This document shows, piece after piece, positions 15,991-24,303 of a DNA stretch of 64,000 bases (the stretch's first letter is position 1; each line of letters begins with the position of its first letter). Position numbers and translations under genes: made by a program. The notes below the pieces were generated by a model. The model saw nothing but the letters and a program-made list of their open reading frames with translations, was not told the DNA's origin and ran no database searches. The stretch comes from a virus, in IMG/VR virus record IMGVR_UViG_3300037042_006682, positions 62,001 to 126,000 of that record, one strand, 5' to 3'.

Positions 15991-16296
15991 CTAGAAGCCC
16001 AGCTCGCTGTCGGCGCGCTCGCGCGCGGCCACCCGCTCATCCACATCCCGCTTGGTTAGCCCTGCCCGCCGGCGCCCGTTCGTGCATCGCGCGCGCTCCC
16101 GCGCCTCGCGCAACTCCCGCAGCTTGCCCCCGTAGGTCCGCGCCTGGCGCTGGATCCACGAGCCGTCCGCCGCTACGAGTCCCACGCCCGCCCGCAGCCC
16201 CTCGCGAAGGGCCAGCAGCCGTTGACGCACTTGTGGGTTGATCTTGATGCACAGCAGCTCATCCAACAGCATCACCGCATCGTCGTAGCCGTCCAC
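15991..16296 (-). CDS. Hypothetical helical protein
   Basis: 101 residues, highly charged and helical (GKLRELREARERARC). GTG start chosen for the GAGG 6 nt upstream; TTG 16302 is an alternative. Unknown function. Confidence 0.55.
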   Translation of the reverse strand: MDGYDDAVMLLDELLCIKINPQVRQRLLALREGLRAGVGLVAADGSWIQRQARTYGGKLRELREARERARCTNGRRRAGLTKRDVDERVAARERADSELGF

Positions 16297-16352
16297 GTTC
16301 AACCTCGCAACACGGGCACATCGGCCGTGCCCCAGCTTACCCGCGCAACCGC

Positions 16353-16940
16353 CTACCGCGCAAGATCGGGGGTTGCCCCAATCGCAAACGCCCCCAGCGC
16401 CCGTGGGCCCTCCCAGCGCACGGGATGGACCTTATCGAGCACCCGCATGGTCGCCTCCAGGCCCCCCGCCCGGTAGGTCGCGCCCCGCAGCGCGAGCCCC
16501 CCGAGGTCTGCCGTGATCGGCGGCACCCAGGGGCCCACCAGATCGTAGGTGGCCTCCGCGACCACCCAGGCCCCCTCCTCCAGGGGAGCGAACCACCCCG
16601 GCACGTCCGCAGCGCGCTCCCCCCAGCCCCCCACGACCAGCCCAACGGCATGCCGCATGAGGCCGAAGGCCAGCCACTCAAAGCGCTCCAGCGGGGCCAG
16701 CGCCCGCGCCGCCGTCAGCGGCAGGGGGATCTGCCCCAGCAGCGCCCACTCCGGCATCGTCCGCAGCTCCATGGGGCGCCCCCGCGCCACCTCCTGGCCG
16801 TCCGGCCCCAGGTGGACCCAGGTCGAGCCCTCCCACACGATCCGATCCTGCACCTCCAGCGTGAGCCCCGTGGGGCCCCGCATCGCCCGCACCCACAGGC
16901 CGTCCGGGCTGCGCCCCCAGTGCACGCTCGGCGGCGCCAT
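16353..16940 (-). CDS. Hypothetical Trp-rich protein
   Basis: 195 residues with many Trp and Val (WEGSTWVHLGPDGQEV, WALLGQIPLPL). Its third-codon positions are almost all G or C, supporting this frame. It overlaps gene 16678-17256 by about 260 nt, far more than other pairs here, so a frameshift joining the two is possible. Confidence 0.55.
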   Translation of the reverse strand: MAPPSVHWGRSPDGLWVRAMRGPTGLTLEVQDRIVWEGSTWVHLGPDGQEVARGRPMELRTMPEWALLGQIPLPLTAARALAPLERFEWLAFGLMRHAVGLVVGGWGERAADVPGWFAPLEEGAWVVAEATYDLVGPWVPPITADLGGLALRGATYRAGGLEATMRVLDKVHPVRWEGPRALGAFAIGATPDLAR

Positions 16941-17256
16941 GCTCGGCCCGCTCACGCGCCAATGCGGCCTCATAGCTCGCCTCGGAGATCAATAGGGCCT
17001 CGTGCACATAGGCCACGCACCCGTTTAGCTCGATGGGCACGATGTCCTTGTTGCGGGCATCCCGCTTGGCCGCGTAGCGCATCCGCGCGCGCACCTCGGC
17101 CGTGTGCTCGGCCAGCCGCACCCGCGATCCTGCTGGCAACGTGTAGAACCCCGACGGCCCCACATAGCCCGCGCGCTCCGCCATGTAGCGCGGGACGTGC
17201 CAGGTAGAGGCTCGCCGCGTGCACACCCACGTCCCCGCATCGCGCGGATCTGCCAC
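16678..17256 (-). CDS. Hypothetical protein, probably frameshifted 3' part
   Basis: Residues 1 to about 105 look normal (GFYTLPAGSRVRLAEHTAEV, KDIVPIELNGCVAYVHEALL). From about 16.94 kb the frame turns into low-complexity Gly/Ala/Pro with lower third-position GC, while the +1 frame becomes coding-like (16353-16940). Either the gene really overlaps its neighbour or an extra base near 16.94 kb splits one gene of roughly 300 residues. Confidence 0.45.
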   Translation of the reverse strand: MADPRDAGTWVCTRRASTWHVPRYMAERAGYVGPSGFYTLPAGSRVRLAEHTAEVRARMRYAAKRDARNKDIVPIELNGCVAYVHEALLISEASYEAALARERAEHGAAERALGAQPGRPVGAGDAGPHGAHAGGAGSDRVGGLDLGPPGAGRPGGGAGAPHGAADDAGVGAAGADPPAADGGAGAGPAGAL

Positions 17257-17259
17257 GGA

Positions 17260-17949
17260 TCATCCCTTTGCCAACTCAGCGCGCATCGCCGCCAACTCGG
17301 CTGCCGCCTCCTCCTCAGCCAGAGCCTCCACCGCCCCCACGGCTTCAGAAGGCACCTCGGGAACCACCTCGGGCGCGGGCAGCCCCAAGGCATCCGCCGC
17401 GCTCGGCGTGAGCCCCCCCTCGGGGCGGGCCGCGGCCTCCGCCGCCAGCTCCTCCGGCGTGAGCCGGTGCACCACGAGGTTCCCCTCGGCATCGCGCTCG
17501 TCGGGCCGCACCCGCACGTTCTGCGGGACGAAGCCCAGTGGGAACTTCACCCCCCGCGGGAAGACCCAGAGGTGGCGCTCCGTGAGGCCCTCCATCACGC
17601 GGTCCGCCGCCGGATACAGCTCGATCGCCTCGGTGTCCTCGCCCAACAGCTCGGCCTTCGCGCGCTGCGCCTCGTCCCACGTGAGGTCCAAGTGGTCCTT
17701 CGTGCCCACCATGGCCAGGTGCGTAAGCATGAGGGGCTCCCCGTTGGGATCCTTGAACATCACCGACGGCAGGGAGTGCGCGAGCACCATGCAGCGATCG
17801 TTGCGCCACACGCGCTCCACGAGCACCCCGAGGTTCTCCCGCGCCACCGCGGGGTCCAGCTCCTCCCACGCGCCCCAGACCTCGCGCGTGAGGGCCTGCC
17901 CGTTCGCCCCCACGAGCGTCAACTTGCGATTAACCGTCCTGCGTCCCAT
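17260..17949 (-). CDS. DUF7694-like phage protein
   Basis: 229 residues. A central pattern of HLDLTWDEAQRAKAELLG, EAIELYPAADR, then HLWVFPRG and FPLGF is that of a phage-common family whose members read W-D-L-x-R-I-K ... E-x-V-E-L-Y-P ... HLW. Function unknown; usually near replication and nucleotide genes. C-terminal 70 residues are an acidic Ala/Glu/Pro tail. Confidence 0.65.
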   Translation of the reverse strand: MGRRTVNRKLTLVGANGQALTREVWGAWEELDPAVARENLGVLVERVWRNDRCMVLAHSLPSVMFKDPNGEPLMLTHLAMVGTKDHLDLTWDEAQRAKAELLGEDTEAIELYPAADRVMEGLTERHLWVFPRGVKFPLGFVPQNVRVRPDERDAEGNLVVHRLTPEELAAEAAARPEGGLTPSAADALGLPAPEVVPEVPSEAVGAVEALAEEEAAAELAAMRAELAKG

Positions 17950-18352
17950 TGCTCTCAGCTTTCCCGGCCCGCTGGCCGCTGGCCATCACCGCCGCGATCC
18001 ACTGCGGATCGCACAGCTCATCCACCTCGATCGTCTGCATCCGGCCATCATCTAGCGCCAACTCGGCGGCCACCGCCGCCGCCGCCCGATCAGCATCGTA
18101 CTGCCGCGCGATCACGCGCAGCGCCGCCTGGTAGTGCCCCAGCAGCGCCCGTGCGATCTGCTCCACCCCGACCATGCGCTCCCGCGCGTACCGCAGGTTG
18201 TGGATGATCTCGTAGAGCCCCCGGATGTCGGGCTGGTCGAGCCCCAAGAGCCGCGCCTGCGCGAGGCTCAGGCACTCCGCGATCTCGCTCTCGCGCGTCG
18301 CGCGGTACCCTTCTGGCGTCTGCCGCATGGCGTCCGCCTGCGTGTCAGTCAT
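17930..18352 (-). CDS. Hypothetical helical protein
   Basis: 140 residues, all-helical appearance (ECLSLAQARLLGLDQPDI, LGHYQAALRVIARQYDADRAAAAVAAEL), short disordered tail. First gene after the promoter at 18407-18436. A palindrome GGAGGACCTCC abuts the start codon and contains the SD in its stem. Confidence 0.6.
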   Translation of the reverse strand: MTDTQADAMRQTPEGYRATRESEIAECLSLAQARLLGLDQPDIRGLYEIIHNLRYARERMVGVEQIARALLGHYQAALRVIARQYDADRAAAAVAAELALDDGRMQTIEVDELCDPQWIAAVMASGQRAGKAESNGTQDG

Positions 18353-18363
18353 GGAGGACCTCC
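18353..18363 (-). promoter_or_regulatory. SD-sequestering palindrome
   Basis: GGAGGTCCTCC in the mRNA sense directly before ATG 18352; the SD GGAGG can pair with CCTCC. Could lower or gate initiation. Confidence 0.35.
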
Positions 18364-18365
18364 GT

Positions 18366-18383
18366 TGCGCATGCGCATGCGCA
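18366..18383. repeat. GC palindrome, dispersed family
   Basis: TGCGCATGCGCATGCGCA, perfect 18-bp palindrome in the leader of gene 17930-18352. Confidence 0.7.
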
Positions 18384-18406
18384 GCTCAGAGATTAGGGGC
18401 GCCGTC

Positions 18407-18436
18407 GTTATTCCATGGCCGCCGGTGGTTTGTCAA
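18407..18436 (-). promoter_or_regulatory. Early-type promoter of replication operon
   Basis: TTGACA (18431-18436) with GAATAA or AATAAC at 17-18 nt. The genes from 17930-18352 down to the primase follow in one direction with small gaps or overlaps. Confidence 0.7.
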
Positions 18437-18445
18437 CCGGAAAGA

Positions 18446-19036
18446 TCACCCCGCGTCAAGAGCAAACGGAGCCCGGCGATCAACGGTCCATCGCGCCCAC
18501 GCCTGGGTGGTCTCCTCGGCCGCCGGATCGCGATCGTGATGCCAGCAGTGGTAGATCCCGCGGTACCGCTTGCCGCGCCGGGGATCCGCCTGCGGGCGGT
18601 GGCAGCCCGACACCTCGCACGTGGGCCGCGCCAGGTAGTGATCCAGGCAGATCGGCCCCACATCCGTGAGGCGCACCTCGACGTCCGCCTCGCAGTCGTC
18701 GCACTGGCAGAGGATGTCGGTCCCCTCGCTGCGCACCCAGTCGATCAGCCGCCGGTCCACGCCGCGCGGGTAGCGCCCCTCGACATCATCGGCAGGCGCA
18801 ACCGGGCGCAGGGGCACGGGCGGGGCCGTCTCAAGGCCAATAGTCGTCTGCGGCACCGCGCGGAGGAGGTGCCGTAAAACCGCGATCGTCGCTGGGGGGA
18901 GGCTCGGCACTGTAGGGGGAAGGGGCTGCGGAGGGGCGGGCTTCGTTTTCGGCGTATCTGAGCCAGGGCTGGTCGAAGTCGCGATCGTTGTACATCGGCG
19001 TGGACCTCCATGCAGTGGCTTGTGAGCGGCTCCCAT
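18446..19036 (-). CDS. Zinc-binding hypothetical protein
   Basis: 196 residues. Pro-rich N-terminal 60 residues; the C-terminal part has repeated Cys/His pairs: CQCDDC, ICLDHYL, CEVSGCHRP, YHCWHHDRD, suggesting two zinc sites. Start ATG follows GGGAGG by 4 nt. Function unknown. Confidence 0.65.
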   Translation of the reverse strand: MGAAHKPLHGGPRRCTTIATSTSPGSDTPKTKPAPPQPLPPTVPSLPPATIAVLRHLLRAVPQTTIGLETAPPVPLRPVAPADDVEGRYPRGVDRRLIDWVRSEGTDILCQCDDCEADVEVRLTDVGPICLDHYLARPTCEVSGCHRPQADPRRGKRYRGIYHCWHHDRDPAAEETTQAWARWTVDRRAPFALDAG

Positions 19037-19284
19037 TGTGCCTCCCTTGTTAACGACGCGCAACAAACGCGCGATCGCTCGCGGCCATACGACTCAAGGG
19101 CCCCCGCTCACGCAGTGCTACGCAGCACCGCCCTCTTACGCCACCATTCCTACCCATTGCGAAGGGGACCTAACGCTGAACATACCTCCAGCGCTACCAC
19201 CGCCTCCCCTCGCTCGTCAATAGCGACGGTTACAGCCACATCGTTTTTTTATTGTCAAACTGGATCGATGACGGTCACGAGCAC
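19037..19284 (-). other. Gene-free leader region
   Basis: 248 nt. It holds an early-type promoter (19229-19258) and a long 5' leader with an AGCGCTG/CAGCGTT stem-loop near 19165-19190. No ORF with coding character seen. Confidence 0.5.
19229..19258 (-). promoter_or_regulatory. Early-type promoter, weaker match
   Basis: TTGACA (19253-19258) with an A-rich spacer and TGTAAC at 18 nt (or CTGTAA at 17). Confidence 0.5.
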
Positions 19285-20016
19285 TCACGGAGTACGCGGC
19301 ACAGGGGTCGGGATAATCGACGCAAAGCGCCGATTCTTGGTCAGCCCCGAACGCTCGAAGAGCTTCATGCGGTACACGGTCCCACGCTGCTTGAACGCCA
19401 TCCCCTGCCAGGCCTTGAGAGACAACGTCCCCTGCTCCGTAGGGTAAGCACACTTGCCAATCGCATAGCAGGTCAGCGTCGCCTCCAACCCCCCGCACCC
19501 CCGACGACAATCCGTCCACACAGTCAGGCCCTCGCGGATCTGATCTTCCGAAGTCACGCCCGTCCCGCCGTTCACCTGCATGAGCCCGTGATCGCGGCCG
19601 TCCTTAAAGCCCTTGATGCCCCCCTCCTGAAAACCGCTCTCCATGCGGCAGATCACCGTAGCCACCCGGTAGTCCACATCCATCTCCCGCGACACATCAA
19701 CGATGATCCGCGCCAAGACTGATGCCCGCTCAACCACGATCTTATTGGGCAGATAGTCTGGGTTCGTCGCGGCCCAACGGCGAATGTACTCTGCCACCCA
19801 CAACACGTCGCCCTCATAGGTGTTGGTCTCCTCAACCTCATCCATGGCCTCCAGGCGCTGCAGCGCGGCCTCCGTCCGCACCCGCATGCCCACGGGGTTC
19901 CCCTGTTTGTCCACGCTCCCCCCTGCCTGGCCCTTCGTCGGCGTATTCGCCCCCACGCTCCCCGCGGCCACCAACATCAACGCTACCGCACACAACACGC
20001 GCTTCAACTGGTTCAT
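19285..20016 (-). CDS. Exported lytic transglycosylase (SLT fold)
   Basis: 243 residues. Signal peptide MNQLKRVLCAVALMLVAAGS with likely cleavage near Ala-Asn 25-26. The SLT/lysozyme-like domain has ATVICRMESGF (catalytic Glu) and DHGLMQVN, the two hallmark motifs, plus several Cys probably forming periplasmic disulfides. It cleaves peptidoglycan; the export signal means it acts in the periplasm, for lysis or for remodelling after infection. SD GGAGG 5 nt from ATG; own promoter at 20144-20173. Confidence 0.88.
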   Translation of the reverse strand: MNQLKRVLCAVALMLVAAGSVGANTPTKGQAGGSVDKQGNPVGMRVRTEAALQRLEAMDEVEETNTYEGDVLWVAEYIRRWAATNPDYLPNKIVVERASVLARIIVDVSREMDVDYRVATVICRMESGFQEGGIKGFKDGRDHGLMQVNGGTGVTSEDQIREGLTVWTDCRRGCGGLEATLTCYAIGKCAYPTEQGTLSLKAWQGMAFKQRGTVYRMKLFERSGLTKNRRFASIIPTPVPRTP

Positions 20017-20143
20017 CTCAACCTCCTTCTCTGTGCCCCGCACCGCCTGCTCTCATGGGGGGGCGTCAGTACAGCCGCGCACGCATATGCGCCTGCCGGG
20101 AGGACGCCCCGCGGCTCCGCCGGGGCTATGTTCGTTGGGGTCT

Positions 20144-20173
20144 AGGCTATCGGCCCCCGTGGGCCCATGTCAA
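20144..20173 (-). promoter_or_regulatory. Early-type promoter of transglycosylase
   Basis: TTGACA (20168-20173), 18-nt spacer, TAGCCT (20144-20149). Followed by a GCCCCG/CGGGGC stem-loop at about 20105-20127. Confidence 0.6.
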
Positions 20174-20196
20174 ATTCGTTTCGCTTCGCCACACGA

Positions 20197-20577
20197 TCAC
20201 CCATCACCCCGCGTGGCGTCCGGGGCAGGCGTTGACCCATCAACGGGCGTCTCGGGGAGAAACGCCCTCCACTCCGTGGCCCCTCCGCACCGCGGGCACA
20301 CATGCTCATGGCGCTGCTCCCACGACTGCACCTCGGCCCCCAGCAGGGCCGCCCACCCGCACTCCTCGCGCGTCACCGTGAGGTGCGAGCACCGATGTCG
20401 GAATTGAAACGCCTTGCAGGGGCACACCGCATCCCCATGGCCCTCGCGGAACCACCCCGCGACCTCGTGGGCCTCGCCGGGGTGACTCTTCGAGGGCACG
20501 CGCAGGTGCCACCGCACGATCGGCGGGGCCATGCAGGCCTGGTACTGCCGCATCGGCGGGGGCCTATGCGTCGGCAC
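20197..20577 (-). CDS. SWIM-type zinc-finger protein
   Basis: 126 residues. CPCKAFQFRHRCSHL fits the SWIM pattern CxCx(n)CxH (about residues 52-66), a DNA- or protein-binding zinc finger. A second CPRCGG sits near residue 95. GTG start behind GGGGGTGA. Target unknown. Confidence 0.65.
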   Translation of the reverse strand: MPTHRPPPMRQYQACMAPPIVRWHLRVPSKSHPGEAHEVAGWFREGHGDAVCPCKAFQFRHRCSHLTVTREECGWAALLGAEVQSWEQRHEHVCPRCGGATEWRAFLPETPVDGSTPAPDATRGDG

Positions 20578-20580
20578 CGC

Positions 20581-21009
20581 TCACCCCCGGCACGCCATCA
20601 CCAGCTCGTTGAGGGCCGGCCACAGCCCCTCGAGATCCGCGTGCATCCGCGTGGCCTGGTCCACGACCACCACGCTGCGCCGCGGGAGCAGCGGCATCGC
20701 CCGCGCGGCCTCCGACAGGCTCAGCACGCGCACGCGCACCACCCCCACATCGAAGGCGTGGGCCGGGATCGTCAGATCGTAGACGGCCCCCAGGTGCGCG
20801 GCCTCCATGCGGCACCACTGCGTCACGCGCTCCGCGTCGCCCTGGCCCAGCACGATCGCGACCACCGTGCAGGGTTCGCGCCGCGAGATCGCCAGCTCGC
20901 ACGCCCCGATCACCTCATCGACGAACGGCGTCACGCACATGGATTTCACCTCCACGCCGATCTTCCGCCCGCCCCCGCGCACCTGCAAGTTTGTGGATTC
21001 CACCCTCAC
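20581..21009 (-). CDS. Hypothetical protein
   Basis: 142 residues with a Rossmann-like alternation (CTVVAIVLGQG, VVRVRVLSLSEAARAM, RSVVVVDQATRM). The N-terminal EVKSMCVTPFVDEVIGACELAI could be a PD-(D/E)xK remnant, speculative. GTGA coupling with the upstream gene. Confidence 0.55.
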   Translation of the reverse strand: MRVESTNLQVRGGGRKIGVEVKSMCVTPFVDEVIGACELAISRREPCTVVAIVLGQGDAERVTQWCRMEAAHLGAVYDLTIPAHAFDVGVVRVRVLSLSEAARAMPLLPRRSVVVVDQATRMHADLEGLWPALNELVMACRG

Positions 21010-21386
21010 GGCAGACGGACACCCTGCTTGACACGGTGGTAGAACATGATCCCCGAGCCCACGAACTCCACCTTGCCGCTGAACCGGAAGGTGTCCCCCT
21101 TGCTCACCTCATCCGCGATCGGCTTCTTGAAGGTCACCGTAGCGTAGTTGCCGCTGTCGAACTTCACCGTCAGCACCTTGGGGCTCACGATGTCGAAGAC
21201 CTCGCCCTCGAAGGCGAGCACCTTGCCCTGCACGGCCTTACGGCACTGGTCCTTCTCGTAGGTCGTCTCCGAGCCATCCGCGCACCTGATCAGGGCCGCA
21301 TCGCCCTCCCCGGCCCGCACATGCCCCGCGAGGACGACCGCCGCCGTAAACACCGCAAACGCGACTGCCAGTTGGATCCGCTTCAT
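21006..21386 (-). CDS. Exported hypothetical protein
   Basis: 126 residues with a clear Sec signal peptide (MKRIQLAVAFAVFTAAVVLA, cleavage near VRA-GE). The mature domain is beta-rich with two Cys. Periplasmic; function unknown. It follows transcriptionally from a block of small membrane and zinc proteins. Confidence 0.65.
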   Translation of the reverse strand: MKRIQLAVAFAVFTAAVVLAGHVRAGEGDAALIRCADGSETTYEKDQCRKAVQGKVLAFEGEVFDIVSPKVLTVKFDSGNYATVTFKKPIADEVSKGDTFRFSGKVEFVGSGIMFYHRVKQGVRLP

Positions 21387-21412
21387 TGTTCCACCCCTTG
21401 GTTGGGGGGCCG

Positions 21413-21595
21413 TCATTCGGCCCCGTACACTGCGGCCACGATCACCATGGCCACCATCATCGCCCCGAGCAGGAACAGCAGGGCGTTCCCCGCCCGGCCG
21501 TTGCCCCGCCCCACAAACAGCGCGCCCCCGAACCCCATAAAGACCAGCCCCACAGCGGCCACCACGACCAACGCCAGGACACGCCCCGTTGTCAT
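21413..21595 (-). CDS. Small two-TM membrane protein
   Basis: 60 residues, two hydrophobic helices (VLALVVVAAVGLVFMGFG and ALLFLLGAMMVAMVIVAAV) with a short polar Arg/Gly turn. Holin-like size and topology, but nothing diagnostic. Confidence 0.6.
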   Translation of the reverse strand: MTTGRVLALVVVAAVGLVFMGFGGALFVGRGNGRAGNALLFLLGAMMVAMVIVAAVYGAE

Positions 21596-22143
21596 GCGAT
21601 CCCAGCCTCGCGCGCCTTGCCCAGCGTGGCCAGGTACTCGCGCGTGAGGCGCCGGCCGCCAGGGAGCTGCAGCGTCGCGCGGATCGCCTCGCGCCCCGCG
21701 TCCTTGCCGCACCCGCTGCACTGCGCCACGTGGACGATGGGCTCCACCAGCAGCGCGAGCCCCGGCATCGTGAGCCCGCACACCTTCTCCCACTCGGCCA
21801 CCACGGCCTCCGCGACCTTCAGCGCCGCGAAGCCCTCGCCCGAGAAGCCCCGGCCATCGGTCGCCTGCTCCACGTGGTAGTCCACGAGCATGGCGTCGGG
21901 CTCATACCCCCGGCAGGTGCCCGTTACCGTGATCCCATGGCGCACGTCCCGCGGCCCCAGCTTGTGGTAGCGCTCGAAGCGCCGCTCCATCAGCGCGAAC
22001 GCCCAGGTGCGCAGGAGCCCATCGCGGGCCTCCGCCGTGAGGAGCCCCCGCGCGTGCTGCTCCCGCATCGCCTCGGCCCCCCCCTCCACGGGGATCCCCT
22101 GCAGCACGTGCTGCACGATCACTTCTTCGATGCCCAAGTTCAT
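21592..22143 (-). CDS. Hypothetical protein with CxxC
   Basis: 183 residues; helical first half, then a segment with VHVAQCSGCGKDAG. ATGA overlap with the gene downstream. Unknown. Confidence 0.55.
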   Translation of the reverse strand: MNLGIEEVIVQHVLQGIPVEGGAEAMREQHARGLLTAEARDGLLRTWAFALMERRFERYHKLGPRDVRHGITVTGTCRGYEPDAMLVDYHVEQATDGRGFSGEGFAALKVAEAVVAEWEKVCGLTMPGLALLVEPIVHVAQCSGCGKDAGREAIRATLQLPGGRRLTREYLATLGKAREAGIA

Positions 22144-22334
22144 GATGCTCCCTCGCCCGGCAGCGTACCACGCCGCCACTGCCCGCGCACCCACCGCAAC
22201 GCCACGCGCTCCCCGTTGACGCAGCGGGCCGTGGCCCCCCGCAGGATGCGCCGCCCCCACGCCGTCCTCGGCTGCGGGAGGGCCCGCGCCGCATCGCAGA
22301 CCCCCTCGCGATAGTAGATGTCATACAACAGCAT
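22140..22334 (-). CDS. Small basic hypothetical protein
   Basis: 64 residues, MLLYDIYYREG start, Arg-rich middle (VALRWVRGQWRRG). ATGA overlap with both neighbours. Unknown. Confidence 0.5.
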   Translation of the reverse strand: MLLYDIYYREGVCDAARALPQPRTAWGRRILRGATARCVNGERVALRWVRGQWRRGTLPGEGAS

Positions 22335-22593
22335 CGTCGTCCCGCTCCTCTCGTTCCTTCCAACCCCTCATCAAGCACATCATGCTACGCGCGAACGAGG
22401 GGCGCACCTCGTCATCCCCCCCATCCTCGACCACCAACTCCTCCTTGTTCAAGCCGCAGTAGTACACGGCCCCCGCCAGCGTGGGCCGCCACGCCAGGGC
22501 CTCGCACGCCCCGCAACAGCGATCAGGAGGGGAGGTTAACGTGCTGCTGTTACAGGCGCCCGCTTGGTAGTAGTGCTTAGAGATGTTGTTCAT
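22321..22593 (-). CDS. Cys-rich hypothetical protein
   Basis: 90 residues with Cys pairs (CNSSTL...CCGACEAL...YYCGLN) suggesting a zinc or iron site, acidic C-terminus. First gene behind the promoter at 22658-22686. Confidence 0.55.
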   Translation of the reverse strand: MNNISKHYYQAGACNSSTLTSPPDRCCGACEALAWRPTLAGAVYYCGLNKEELVVEDGGDDEVRPSFARSMMCLMRGWKEREERDDDAVV

Positions 22594-22657
22594 GGCTCAG
22601 AGCCCTTTCCGGCGCCAGGCGCCTGGGTTGTCAGTAGAGCCTATGGCTCCACCGAGA

Positions 22658-22686
22658 AAGTTAGCGCATCGCCCCAGGTTTGTCAA
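22658..22686 (-). promoter_or_regulatory. Early-type promoter
   Basis: TTGACA (22681-22686), 17-nt spacer, TAACTT (22658-22663). The leader begins with a GAGCC/GGCTC hairpin and carries GGCGCCTGGCGCC just before the SD. Confidence 0.75.
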
Positions 22687-22954
22687 CGCGCACCAGGCGG
22701 GGCCGGTACAGGGGCGGGGGGGCCTCCCGCACAAAGCGCTCGGCCAGGCCCTCCGGGGCGAGGCGCGGCCCATACCCCTCCCCACGCGAGAGCACCCGCG
22801 AGACGCACACCGCCCCAACCTCGGCGTAGCGCACCATCCAGAAGGCCGCGGCGACCTTGCGCGCCTGCTGGCCCCCGCACGCCACGACGTCCACCGCGCG
22901 CTCCCCGCAGGTCGCCCGCCAGATGTGCCACTGCTTCTCATTGAGCTTGGGCAT
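22661..22954 (-). CDS. Hypothetical protein
   Basis: 97 residues; helix-rich (QWHIWRATCGERAVDVVACGGQQARKVAAAFW). The 3' end contains the next promoter. Unknown. Confidence 0.5.
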   Translation of the reverse strand: MPKLNEKQWHIWRATCGERAVDVVACGGQQARKVAAAFWMVRYAEVGAVCVSRVLSRGEGYGPRLAPEGLAERFVREAPPPLYRPRLVRVDKPGAMR

Positions 22955-23123
22955 GCCCCCTCCTCGCGGTGATGTGCCCGCACCGGGGGCACTCCCCCGG
23001 CCGCATCTGGATCCGGCTCCCCCACTCGTTGTCCGTCTGCGTCGGCGACGTGACCCCCAACGGCACGGCGCACACGACCAACCCCGAGGAGAAGAGCGCC
23101 CCGCACCGCTCACACGTCGTCAT
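22938..23123 (-). CDS. Small Cys4 zinc-ribbon protein
   Basis: 61 residues: CERCG at the N-terminus and CPRCG near the C-terminus, a one-zinc ribbon. Start uncertain because the SD is poor (an upstream GTG would add about 20 residues). Confidence 0.5.
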   Translation of the reverse strand: MTTCERCGALFSSGLVVCAVPLGVTSPTQTDNEWGSRIQMRPGECPRCGHITARRGHAQAQ

Positions 23124-23412
23124 CGTCGTCGTGGTCGTTGGGGTACCACTCCACCGCCTGCGCGGCCGTAGCTTGCGCCTGCCCATGCGTCCGCTCCCTG
23201 ATGGGTCGAGTCATCACCATCAACTGCTCCAGGTGCCTGCCCGATTGACAAGCCCCCTTGGGTTGCGGGGGGAAGGGGCGGGGGCCAGCGTGGACCCGCA
23301 CCCCGCGCGCCATCAACGCCGCCCTGGTCTTCCGCGCCAACTCATTTATCGTCGCCAACAGCCGGCACGCCTCACAATCGCAGTATTCGATGGGGGCCTG
23401 CTCATCCGTCAT
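23110..23412 (-). CDS. Hypothetical protein with CxCxxC
   Basis: 100 residues: YCDCEACRLL near the N-terminus and a C-terminal Asp run (DHDDDDDV). Unknown. Confidence 0.5.
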   Translation of the reverse strand: MTDEQAPIEYCDCEACRLLATINELARKTRAALMARGVRVHAGPRPFPPQPKGACQSGRHLEQLMVMTRPIRERTHGQAQATAAQAVEWYPNDHDDDDDV

Positions 23413-23813
23413 GGCTGCACCTCGGCACTGACCCGCCACCGCTTGTCGAGGATCCCCGTGAGGTCCTCCTCGACGTCCCGCACGAGCACGTAACACTTGG
23501 CGCACAACGACCCGCAGTGGCGCCGGATGTTCTCCGCCGTCGCCTTCTGGCAGTCCAGCAGCCGCGCGTTCGCCGTGATCCCCTGGTCCACCAGGTCCTG
23601 CTGGCACCCGTCCAGCGAGTCCTCGGCCGCCGCGAGGCGTTTTTGCACCTCGTCGAGGCGTTTTTGCACCGCGTCGAGGCGTTGCTGCAACGCCGCCCGA
23701 TCATCGACCACCGACATCGCCTTCATCCGGTCCTCGACCACGAACCCTCCCAGCACCAATAACATCACGATCTCGACCGCCATAAGCGTCGTCATAATCT
23801 TCTTCCCGCTCAT
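23409..23813 (-). CDS. Single-TM coiled-coil protein
   Basis: 134 residues: cytoplasmic stub, one TM helix (TLMAVEIVMLLVLGGFVV), then a coiled-coil made of near-identical heptad-pair repeats (RLDAVQKRLDEVQKRL) visible as tandem DNA repeats at 23630-23695, and a Cys-rich C-terminus (CGSLCAKC). Its layout matches gene 24300-24608, suggesting duplication; a spanin-like or envelope role is possible. Confidence 0.6.
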   Translation of the reverse strand: MSGKKIMTTLMAVEIVMLLVLGGFVVEDRMKAMSVVDDRAALQQRLDAVQKRLDEVQKRLAAAEDSLDGCQQDLVDQGITANARLLDCQKATAENIRRHCGSLCAKCYVLVRDVEEDLTGILDKRWRVSAEVQP

Positions 23814-24085
23814 GGCGTCACCTGGTCCATTCCATCCACCAGTTCTGCGATGGGCGTCCCTTTGCAAGTGGCCAGTTTTCGCTCTGCCAACCATGCGCTT
23901 GCATCGCGGTCGCGAACGTCCACATCAAACCAGGCACACCACGCACCACAGGGGTCTCCGTCAGCAGAAGACGACAGCGGGCAGTAAATCTTGCGCCACC
24001 CCGTCGTGCCGTCGGCCAGTGCCTGCTCGGTCTGTAGCTCTGGCGCACACCCAGGCGCGCTAATGTGTGTCCTCGCCTTTTTCAT
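23810..24085 (-). CDS. Hypothetical protein
   Basis: 91 residues, several Cys (YCPLSSSADGDPCGAWCAWFDVDVRDRD). No signal peptide. Unknown. Confidence 0.5.
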   Translation of the reverse strand: MKKARTHISAPGCAPELQTEQALADGTTGWRKIYCPLSSSADGDPCGAWCAWFDVDVRDRDASAWLAERKLATCKGTPIAELVDGMDQVTP

Positions 24086-24303
24086 GGCAACACCATCAAA
24101 CTAAGGTTGTCCAACACAGCCTTCACCGCCTCTGCCTTCTCAAACTCCCCAGCGGCTTGATACCGCAGCATTACCGTCCTGGTAATCAGCAGCGCCCGGT
24201 TGCCGAACTCCTGCACCGCCGGACGGTCGATCGCCCGCTTTAGCTTCTCCAGGGCGGCGTTGCGTTCCGCTTCCACTGCGCGTATGTCGCGATACTTCGT
24301 CAT
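24082..24303 (-). CDS. Small helical protein
   Basis: 73 residues, charged helices (AVEAERNAALEKLKRAIDRPAV). ATGA overlaps at both ends. Unknown. Confidence 0.5.
   Translation of the reverse strand: MTKYRDIRAVEAERNAALEKLKRAIDRPAVQEFGNRALLITRTVMLRYQAAGEFEKAEAVKAVLDNLSLMVLP

Noticed and set aside
20581-21009. Restriction-like nuclease
   Set aside because: EVKS and nearby acidic residues hint at PD-(D/E)xK, but the rest of the core is not recognisable.
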